A stretch of 64,000 nt of DNA from assembly GCF_022808595.1 (NCBI RefSeq), contig NZ_JAKUCN010000010.1, positions 1 to 64,000 on the forward strand, in the 5' to 3' direction. This DNA is from Microvirga solisilvae. Lineage in GTDB: Bacteria > Pseudomonadota > Alphaproteobacteria > Rhizobiales > Beijerinckiaceae. The translations under genes and the position numbers were made by a program. Below, piece after piece: positions 27,912 to 34,964 of this stretch. Every line of letters begins with the position of its first letter. Within the stretch, counting starts at the first letter, position 1. The notes beneath the pieces are model-generated. The model was not told the DNA's origin and ran no database searches. It worked only from the letters and a program-made list of their open reading frames with translations.

Positions 27912-29981
27912 ATGGTTTTACCGGTTCTCTGGGGCGAGTTTCTGCTCAACACGACGAAGCAAGGCGTGCAGACGGAAGTGCAGCTGCACGCCCTCGACAA
28001 CGGCAAGTTCATGGCCGTCTGGCAGGATGTGGTGCCTGCCCATCACGTGTTGCCGGGTGACGACGCATCCGCATCCACAAAGATTTATGCACAGCGCTTC
28101 TATTCGGGCGCCGTTTCCCAGGGTGACCCTGTCCAAGTCAACACCACCACGAGCGGCACCCATTCGGCTCCGGTCGTGCAGGCGCTCGAGAACGGCAACT
28201 TCCTCTATGTGTGGGAACACCGGGAGATGATCGCGGGGGTCGAGACGTTCTCGATCCGGGCACGCATTCTCAAGGCCGACGGCACACCGGTCGATGCGAA
28301 TGGCGACCTCGAAGGCGGTACCGACGATTTCGTCGTCGCCTCCAGCATCACCGGCCCGTTGACGATGCCCCAGGTCAGCCTCGCTGCGGGTGGCCGCTTC
28401 GTCGTGACCTATACGGCTCAGAACGGCACTGCTTCGGGCGATCCGTCCGTGCCCACCGATCATGACGTGAAGGCTGTGATCTTCAATGCGGATTACACGA
28501 AGTCCGACAAGGATATCCAGACCGGCACCGGATCGCAGACGAACACCTCCGTCATCACCCTGAAGGATGGCAATCTCGTCTCCATCTACAACGATATCGG
28601 CTCGACCGAAGGCGACACCACGGAACGGGTCTCCATCAAGATCATGTCCCTGGCAGCCGATGGGACGCTGGGCATGGTGAGAACCATTCCTCTGCCCACA
28701 AACATCAAGGAAGGCACGCGTCCCCACGCAGTTGCTCTCAAGGACGGACGCTTCGTCGTCACCTGGACCGTCGACCAGGGCGACGCCGATGCTGACGGCA
28801 TCAGTGACGGTCTCAACGTGATGGCGCAGGTCTTCGAGGCCAATGGCGATCCGGCCAGCACCAAGCCTATTCTCGTCAACACGGTCACCACGCGCGATCA
28901 AACGAGCCCGAGCGTCACGGCGCTGGAGCAAGGTGGTTTCGCCATCACCTATCTCGACGGCAGCGAAGCGGGTGCCCGCAAGGTGAAGGTGGCGATTTTC
29001 AACGAGAACCAGACGCGCGTCGTGGCGGATATCGTTGTCAGCCGTGACTTCTCGGAAGGCGAGCGAACAGCGCCGAAGGTCGTCGAGCTGACGGATGGCC
29101 GTCTGATCATTGCCTGGAATGAAAACGTTCCAGGCCGCACCGATGATGCGGACGGCATCCGCGGTCAGGTCATCGATGCCCGCTTCAAGCCGATCAAGCT
29201 CTCCGGCACCGACGACAGCGATCAGGTGATCGGTACCGGCTACAACGACACGCTCAGCGGCGGTGCTTACGGTCACGACCATATTCTCGGTCGCGACGGA
29301 AACGACATTCTCTATGGCGGCTCGGGCACGGGTCTCGGCAATGATACGCTCGATGGCGGCAAAGGCGCCGACAGGATGGCCGGCGGCGTCGGCAACGATG
29401 TCTATGTCGTCGACAACGCGAAGGATGTGATCATCGAAACATCCACCGGCGGCACGGGCGATCTGATCAACACCTATGTGAGCTTCGCGCTGTCGAACTA
29501 TGTCGAGAAGCTCACCGCCCTTGGCACAAGCGCCATCAACCTGACGGGCAACACGCTCTCTAACACGATCACCGGCAATGCGGCCGCCAACAAAATCAAT
29601 GGCGGCGCCGGCAACGACATAATCTACGGCGGCCTCGGGAACGATTTGCTGACGGGGAGCACCGGCAAAGACTATTTTGTCTTCAATACGACGCGCAACG
29701 CCAAGTCCAATGTCGACACCATCACCGACTTCAGCGTGAAGGACGACACGATCCGCCTCGAGAACTCAATCTTCACGCGCCTGACCAAGACAGGGACGCT
29801 CAACAAGGCGTTCTTCAAGGTCGCCACCAAGGCCGGGGATAAGAACGACTACATCCTCTACAACAAGTCGAAGGGCCTGCTGTCTTACGATGCCGATGGC
29901 TCGGGCAAAGGGGCCGCCGTCCTCTTCGCAAAGGTGAAGCCGGGCCTCGCGCTCACTTATGCGGACTTCCAGATCATCTAA
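27912..29981 (+). CDS. large RTX calcium-binding secreted protein
   Basis: The 689-residue protein has no signal peptide. Its first ~425 residues consist of repeated beta units of the form x-A-L-x-x-G-x-F-V-V-T-W (for example HALDNGKFMAVWQD, VALKDGRFVVTWT, TALEQGGFAITYLDG). A block of RTX nonapeptides follows (about 435-600: GRDGNDILYGG, GLGNDTLDGGKGADRMAGG, GGAGNDIIYGGLGNDLLTG). The end is the usual F-x-V-x-T-K-A-G-D-x-N-D-Y secretion tail. It is probably exported by a type I system encoded elsewhere. Its RTX part is similar in wording to the dehydrogenase fusion at 12373-14394. GGGGG lies upstream of the ATG and a strong bidirectional terminator follows. Confidence 0.87.
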   Translation: MVLPVLWGEFLLNTTKQGVQTEVQLHALDNGKFMAVWQDVVPAHHVLPGDDASASTKIYAQRFYSGAVSQGDPVQVNTTTSGTHSAPVVQALENGNFLYVWEHREMIAGVETFSIRARILKADGTPVDANGDLEGGTDDFVVASSITGPLTMPQVSLAAGGRFVVTYTAQNGTASGDPSVPTDHDVKAVIFNADYTKSDKDIQTGTGSQTNTSVITLKDGNLVSIYNDIGSTEGDTTERVSIKIMSLAADGTLGMVRTIPLPTNIKEGTRPHAVALKDGRFVVTWTVDQGDADADGISDGLNVMAQVFEANGDPASTKPILVNTVTTRDQTSPSVTALEQGGFAITYLDGSEAGARKVKVAIFNENQTRVVADIVVSRDFSEGERTAPKVVELTDGRLIIAWNENVPGRTDDADGIRGQVIDARFKPIKLSGTDDSDQVIGTGYNDTLSGGAYGHDHILGRDGNDILYGGSGTGLGNDTLDGGKGADRMAGGVGNDVYVVDNAKDVIIETSTGGTGDLINTYVSFALSNYVEKLTALGTSAINLTGNTLSNTITGNAAANKINGGAGNDIIYGGLGNDLLTGSTGKDYFVFNTTRNAKSNVDTITDFSVKDDTIRLENSIFTRLTKTGTLNKAFFKVATKAGDKNDYILYNKSKGLLSYDADGSGKGAAVLFAKVKPGLALTYADFQII

Positions 29982-30002
29982 GACGCCTGCACCCCGATCA
30001 AT

Positions 30003-30039
30003 GAAAAAGGGCCGGAGAGATGATCTCCGGCCCTTTTTC
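30003..30039. terminator. bidirectional terminator
   Basis: A near-perfect inverted repeat, with AAAAAGGGCCGGAGA pairing with TCTCCGGCCCTTTTT, lies between the RTX gene and the convergent asparaginase gene. It gives a T run in both directions. Confidence 0.9.
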
Positions 30040-30060
30040 AATTCATCAATGCGTAAAAAC

Positions 30061-31068
30061 TTATCCGAGCAATTCGGGGGCGAGGCGAATGCCTCCGACC
30101 TCGATACCGTTCCAATTCTTGAACACGGGCTGCGCCAGCACCTCGACCGCTGCTCTCTCCTCGTCGCTGAGCGGCAGGAAGCGCAGGACGAGACCGGCCA
30201 TCATCGCTTCTGCGGCGCGGGCATTGCCGTCATCCGCCTTGAGGGCGATGCCGTATCCGAGTTCGGGGAAGGTCGCGCAATAGACGCCCTCGGCGCCGAC
30301 CTTCACGAAGGCGCGCTCCTTGAGAACCTCCATGAGCTTCGTATCGAAGCGCCCTGTCCCGGCCACCATGAAGGGATGGGCCGCCACCGCCTTGCGGATG
30401 CGCTCGGCCGCTGCCTTTGCATCGGCGGAAAGACCGCTGCCGGTGCCGAACCGGGCAAAGCCGAAGGCAAGGGAGGGCAGTCGGATGGCATAGGTCGGGA
30501 TGGAGCAGCCGTCGATGCCGCTCTTGTCCGGGGTATGGCAGGCGCCCGTCACGTCCTCCAGGGACTCACGCACCATGCGCTGCACCGGATGGTCGGCGCT
30601 CACATAGCCCTTCGGGTCCTCGCCCGTGCTGCAGGCGAGGCAGATGAAGCCCGCATGCTTGCCGGAGCAGTTATTGTGCAGGGCGTTCGGCTGGCCACCC
30701 TGAGCGGCCAGATCCCGGTTCGCCGCCTCGCCCATGGGCCAATGGGCGCCGCATTCCAGGCAGCCCGCATCCTGGCCCGCCTTGGCCAGCATGGATGCGG
30801 CCACGCGCACATGCTCGGGCTCCCCCGAATGGGAGGCGCAGGCCAGCGCGATCTCTTCGTCAGTCAGGCCGTATTTGTCGGCAGCACCGCTCTGGATCAG
30901 CGGCAGGGCCTGCAGGGCCTTGACCGCGGAGCGCGGGAACACGCGTCGATCCACGTCTCCTAAGGAGAGGACCGTGGCGCCGTCCGCATCCACCACCGAT
31001 ACGCTGCCCCGATGGCGCGATTCGACTAGGCGCCCGCGGGAGACCTCGACAAGAAAAGGGTTATCCAT
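30061..31068 (-). CDS. asparaginase, rhizobial AnsA/type II (PF06089) family
   Basis: A 335-residue enzyme that hydrolyses L-asparagine to aspartate and ammonia. It belongs to the Rhizobium etli-type family, unrelated to E. coli asparaginases. Recognisable residues are S47 and K50 (FPRSAVK) and S79 (ACASHSGE), which match the active-site Ser/Lys pattern. C134, K137 (NNCSGKHAG) and C188 (IDGCSIP) match the reported metal site; this assignment is from memory of the family. The start at 31068 gives MDNPFLVEVSRG, the usual N-terminus; the 27 upstream codons are not conserved. Confidence 0.9.
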   Translation of the reverse strand: MDNPFLVEVSRGRLVESRHRGSVSVVDADGATVLSLGDVDRRVFPRSAVKALQALPLIQSGAADKYGLTDEEIALACASHSGEPEHVRVAASMLAKAGQDAGCLECGAHWPMGEAANRDLAAQGGQPNALHNNCSGKHAGFICLACSTGEDPKGYVSADHPVQRMVRESLEDVTGACHTPDKSGIDGCSIPTYAIRLPSLAFGFARFGTGSGLSADAKAAAERIRKAVAAHPFMVAGTGRFDTKLMEVLKERAFVKVGAEGVYCATFPELGYGIALKADDGNARAAEAMMAGLVLRFLPLSDEERAAVEVLAQPVFKNWNGIEVGGIRLAPELLG

Positions 31069-31226
31069 GAATGCCCCGTTTGAGAACGGCGGTCTTTTGA
31101 GCGCCCTTTGGCCGGATGTCAAAGGGGTTATTGTTGCAGGGGGCAGCAAACCCTTTTGGGGGGTCGGCTTGCGGTCAAATCGCTGGCGCTCTAAACCCTC
31201 CGTCTTGAACCAAAGGGGAGATCCTG

Positions 31227-32531
31227 ATGCGCATTGCGATGATCGGGTCGGGTTATGTAGGACTGGTTTCCGGAGCCTGCTTCGCGGATTTCGGCCACGA
31301 CGTCTGCTGCGTGGACAAGGACCCGCGCAAGATCGAAGCCCTCAATCGCGGTGAGATCCCCATCTTCGAGCCCGGCCTCGCCGAGCTCGTTGCCAAGAAC
31401 GTGCGCGAAGGGCGCCTGACCTTCACCACCACCCTGCCCGAGGCTGTCAGGAGCGCGGAGGCCGTGTTCATCGCGGTCGGTACCCCCTCCCGGCGCGGCG
31501 ACGGCCATGCGGACCTTTCTTATGTCTATCAGGCCTCCCGCGAGATCGCCGAGGCCATGGACGGCTATACGGTGGTGGTCACGAAATCCACGGTTCCGGT
31601 GGGCACCGGCGACGATGTGGAGCGGATCATCCGCGAAACACGCCCCGATGCGGAATTCGCCGTGGTCTCGAACCCGGAATTCCTGCGTGAGGGCGCGGCC
31701 ATCACCGACTTCAAGAGGCCCGACCGCATCGTGATCGGCACCGACGATCCGCGCGCCCAGGGCGTGATGAACGATATTTATCGCCCGCTCTATCTCAATC
31801 ACTCGCCGGTGCTCGCCATGTCCCGGCGCACGGCGGAGCTGACGAAGTACGCAGCGAATGCCTTCCTCGCCACCAAGATCACCTTCATCAACGAGATCGC
31901 CGATCTCTGCGAGCATGTGGGGGCGAACGTGCAGGACGTGGCTCGCGGCATCGGCCTCGACAACCGCATCGGCGCCAAGTTCCTCCATGCCGGTCCCGGC
32001 TATGGCGGCTCCTGCTTCCCGAAAGATACGCTGGCGCTGATCAAGACCGCGCAGGATTTCGAAGCGCCCATGCGCATCGTGGAAACGGTGGCGGCGGTGA
32101 ACAGCCAACGCAAGCGCGCCATGGGCCGCAAGGTCATCACGGCCTGCGGCGGCTCCGTGCGCGGCAAGACCATCGCCGTGCTGGGTCTCACCTTCAAGCC
32201 CAATACCGACGACATGCGCGACGCCCCTTCCCTCGACGTCATCACGGCCCTGCAGGATGCGGGCGCCCAGGTGCGCGCCTATGATCCGGAAGGAATGGAA
32301 GCAGCGAGCGGAATGCTGACGGGCGTGGAATATGCGCGCGATCCTTACGATTGCGCACGCGGTGCGGATGCGATGGTGATCGTGACCGAATGGGATATCT
32401 TCCGCGCGCTCGACCTCAAGCGCCTGAAGGCAACTCTCGCGGAGCCCGTCGTGGTTGACTTGCGCAACGTCTATCGCCCCGACGAGATGCGCCGCAACGG
32501 CTTCACCTATGTGAGCATCGGACGGCCGTAA
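31227..32531 (+). CDS. ugd: UDP-glucose 6-dehydrogenase
   Basis: A 434-residue enzyme that oxidises UDP-glucose to UDP-glucuronate with two NAD molecules, supplying acidic sugar for surface polysaccharides. The NAD-binding G-S-G-Y-V-G opens the protein. The catalytic cysteine is C263 in GYGGSCFPKD, with FLATKITFINEIADLCE before it. A second Rossmann domain with VLGLTFKPNTDDMRDAPS closes it. AAAGGGGAG precedes the ATG. The glycosyltransferase cluster that may use its product begins 5.3 kb downstream. Confidence 0.95.
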   Translation: MRIAMIGSGYVGLVSGACFADFGHDVCCVDKDPRKIEALNRGEIPIFEPGLAELVAKNVREGRLTFTTTLPEAVRSAEAVFIAVGTPSRRGDGHADLSYVYQASREIAEAMDGYTVVVTKSTVPVGTGDDVERIIRETRPDAEFAVVSNPEFLREGAAITDFKRPDRIVIGTDDPRAQGVMNDIYRPLYLNHSPVLAMSRRTAELTKYAANAFLATKITFINEIADLCEHVGANVQDVARGIGLDNRIGAKFLHAGPGYGGSCFPKDTLALIKTAQDFEAPMRIVETVAAVNSQRKRAMGRKVITACGGSVRGKTIAVLGLTFKPNTDDMRDAPSLDVITALQDAGAQVRAYDPEGMEAASGMLTGVEYARDPYDCARGADAMVIVTEWDIFRALDLKRLKATLAEPVVVDLRNVYRPDEMRRNGFTYVSIGRP

Positions 32532-32625
32532 GGCATCGCAGCAAAGGACTGTTCAGCACACGCCATCCCGTGGCATACGTTCGCTGAACTCATATTTGCT
32601 GAAGTCACGTCTTCCGGAGCGTCCC

Positions 32626-32862
32626 ATGCAGACCTTCTTCGTCGAGATCAAATGCAAGCTCGGCAAGACCTATGCCGTCGCCAACGCCCTCGCCGACCGC
32701 GAGATCGCGTCCGAGATCTACTCGACCGCCGGCAATTACGACATTCTGGCCAAGTTCCACGTGGATGACGGCGTCGATATCGGCCACTTCATCGCCGAGA
32801 ACGTGCAGTCGATCCCCGAGATCGCCGACACGCACACGATCATCACGTTCAAGGCGTTCTGA
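32626..32862 (+). CDS. stand-alone Lrp/AsnC effector-binding (RAM) domain
   Basis: The 78-residue protein consists of a single RAM domain (beta-alpha-beta-beta-alpha-beta) as found at the C-terminus of Lrp/AsnC regulators. Segments include FVEIKCKLGKTYAVANALADRE, YSTAGNYDILAKFHVDD and SIPEIADTHTIITFKAF. There is no helix-turn-helix. Such short proteins occur on their own in many bacteria and may bind amino acids as oligomers. The ATG at 32626 is preferred to an in-frame upstream codon ten residues earlier. Confidence 0.85.
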   Translation: MQTFFVEIKCKLGKTYAVANALADREIASEIYSTAGNYDILAKFHVDDGVDIGHFIAENVQSIPEIADTHTIITFKAF

Positions 32863-32891
32863 CCAGCGCCGCGCCAAATGAGATTTACGTC

Positions 32892-33212
32892 ATGGAATTG
32901 ATGATCAGTCGTGCGCTGAGCTGGCTTCATGCACCCCGCTCCTGGGCCATCGGCTTGCTTGCGATGATTTTAGGGCCGCCCTTAGCATGCATCGCGGTGA
33001 TCGTTTTCATCTATGAGGCCCAGCTCTTTCCAGTGGGCAGGCTGGCCATGTGGGTTCCCACGGGAGTCGGAATAGCTGCTTGCCAGCTGCTCCCAACTCG
33101 GCACGTGCTCACGCGGATCGCTGTCGCAGTACCATATGCTTTTCTGGTGTATATGACGATCATCTATTTCGGCTTTATAGCCGTCTGCGCCCTATACAGC
33201 GATTGTGTATAA
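32892..33212 (+). CDS. small membrane protein, uncharacterised
   Basis: This 106-residue protein has three likely transmembrane helices (about residues 18-40, 51-65 and 75-98) and no recognised motif. It starts 29 bases after the RAM-domain gene and could share its transcript. Its base composition is lower in GC than that of its neighbours and it ends with a short Cys-containing tail. I cannot suggest a function. Confidence 0.55.
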   Translation: MELMISRALSWLHAPRSWAIGLLAMILGPPLACIAVIVFIYEAQLFPVGRLAMWVPTGVGIAACQLLPTRHVLTRIAVAVPYAFLVYMTIIYFGFIAVCALYSDCV

Positions 33213-33255
33213 TGACATCAAGGGGCCTACCGCTCTTCAAAGCCTCGCATTCTGA

Positions 33256-34344
33256 TTAGCGCGTCACCGCGCTCGTTTCCGTCACCTCGCTCGCCGGACG
33301 CGTGATCTCGGCGAGATAGGGACCGATGCCCTCGTAGCGGTCGAGACGGCGGACGATCTTCGAGTCGATCTTGTTGTAGAGCTCGGCCACCGTGACCGGG
33401 CGGCGCTTGCGGCCCTTGCCTTCCATGAAGAGACCGGCATTGGCCCTTGCCGCTGCCGGGAAGAGCTTCGAGGCCTTCATGTTCGGATCCTGGTCGAGCG
33501 TTTCGAGGAAGCGCACGGCGCTCTTCGCGCCGAGGAAATGCGCGAGGTAGAGTTCGGCTTCCGCCAACTCGCGCTCGCCCTGTGCGATCAGAGCACGCTC
33601 CACGTCCTTGATCAGCTCACCGGCCATCAGGGCTGAGAAATACGGATCGGTGCGCAGGTTCATGACCCATTCTCGATCCTTGTCGCTCACCACCGGATCG
33701 CCATTGACGAAGCGGATGGCCTCCGCTGCTGCGGTGAAGCCGTAATCGGCGGCGTGCATCGCGACGATCTCGAGCCAGGTGCGGTCGATGAACTGGAACA
33801 GGCCCTCCGCGGAAGAGGTCGGCGCCTTGGCTTCGGGTGAGAGGCTCGATTCCACGTCAGCCAGCGTCATCATGTAAACCGGGTCGACGCCCGTCACATG
33901 CGCCGCCTTGAGGATGGAGTGAACCAGCCAGCGCGGGATGTTGCGCCCGTTGAAGGGGATGATCTCGTCCGGGTTGCCGGAAGCCTCCGGGAGCGTTTCC
34001 ACATGCTCCTGCTTCTTCTTACGCTGCTTGGTGAGGGAGAAGGCGCCGTCGATGATCGCCTGGAAAAGACCCGGCTGCTTGCCGAGTTCAGGGACATAAG
34101 CGACGGAAGCCACCACCGGATTGGCCACCACAAGCGGCTTTGCGGTCGCCTCCCGGTTGGCTTCGATCAGGGCTGTCGGCAGGGTGGCGACGGCGGCTGG
34201 ACCCGCCGTCACCCCCTGAAGTCCGGCCAACAGGCCCAAAGCAAGGGTCACACGAACCGCTTGGCGGCGGCGACGGACGCCTCGACGAGTATCCGCAACA
34301 GGTTGCGGCACGGCGCACAGCAGCGTTCTTGCATTACTCGGCAT
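33256..34344 (-). CDS. lytic-transglycosylase-like exported protein
   Basis: From the ATG at 34344 the product has 362 residues. An Arg-rich N-terminus leads into a hydrophobic export segment (about 31-50). A basic linker follows, then an SLT-type domain (about 135-300) with the catalytic Glu E165 in TLADVESSLSP and the partner motif SSAEGLFQFIDRTWLE. Such enzymes cut the glycan strand of peptidoglycan. The C-terminal ~60 residues (VAELYNKIDSKIVRRLDRYE) are an extra helical region. The gene faces away from the stretch upstream of 34521, leaving a 176-base gap without a recognised element. Confidence 0.82.
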   Translation of the reverse strand: MPSNARTLLCAVPQPVADTRRGVRRRRQAVRVTLALGLLAGLQGVTAGPAAVATLPTALIEANREATAKPLVVANPVVASVAYVPELGKQPGLFQAIIDGAFSLTKQRKKKQEHVETLPEASGNPDEIIPFNGRNIPRWLVHSILKAAHVTGVDPVYMMTLADVESSLSPEAKAPTSSAEGLFQFIDRTWLEIVAMHAADYGFTAAAEAIRFVNGDPVVSDKDREWVMNLRTDPYFSALMAGELIKDVERALIAQGERELAEAELYLAHFLGAKSAVRFLETLDQDPNMKASKLFPAAARANAGLFMEGKGRKRRPVTVAELYNKIDSKIVRRLDRYEGIGPYLAEITRPASEVTETSAVTR

Positions 34345-34520
34345 CACACTTGTTCCCGCGAGGTCCGGTTTAGGGTCCGAACCACCCCTTATGTGTCATT
34401 CTGGGACAAGAGGTGACGGGTAGTTGTGTCGAGAATCGGTCAGCTTGACCGTAAGAATGTGTTTTTCAGGCCTTCCGGTAGGCGTTTTCCCCGGGAAAAT
34501 CCCCCTAAAAACCCTGAGAT

Positions 34521-34964
34521 TTAGGAAGATTGCGCCACAAGTTGCGCGTTCGTGCGTTCCAGGCGCTGCGCCAATTCGCGCATCACTGCCAGGGACATTT
34601 GCGGAAATTGGGCCAACAATTCCAGGAAAACGCGCTTGTCGATGCGAAGCGCCGTGGTCGGTTCCGCCGCCGTGATCGTCGCAGAACGGGGGCTATCGGA
34701 CAAAATGCCCATCTCCCCAAGCAGGGAGTTGCCGGCGAGCTGCGCCACCTGAATCTCGCCGTTCGGCGTATTCAGGAGCACGCTGGCCTTGCCGTCGAGA
34801 AGGACATAGGCCGCATCCGAGGGGTCGCCCTGGGAGAAGAAGCGCTGTCCGGCGGCGAACTGAACCCGCTCGCTGGTGAACGCCAGAAGCTTCAGCCTGG
34901 CCGGGTCGATATCCCGGAACATGGGCACCTGCCTCAGGGACTGAACCTCGGTTTCAAGGGTCAT
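34521..34964 (-). CDS. cyclic-nucleotide-binding domain protein
   Basis: This 147-residue protein is a single Crp/PKA-type cyclic-nucleotide-binding fold without a DNA-binding or enzymatic domain. The core reads QRFFSQGDPSDAAYVLLDGKASV, then a phosphate-binding-cassette-like GNSLLGEMGILSDSPRSATITAAEPTT with G-E and a following R, then an alpha-helical end (FPQMSLAVMRELAQRLER). Its ATG overlaps the stop of the ABC-exporter-like gene by four bases (ATGA), so the two are translationally coupled. It may regulate that membrane protein in answer to cAMP or cGMP; that is inference. Confidence 0.88.
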   Translation of the reverse strand: MTLETEVQSLRQVPMFRDIDPARLKLLAFTSERVQFAAGQRFFSQGDPSDAAYVLLDGKASVLLNTPNGEIQVAQLAGNSLLGEMGILSDSPRSATITAAEPTTALRIDKRVFLELLAQFPQMSLAVMRELAQRLERTNAQLVAQSS

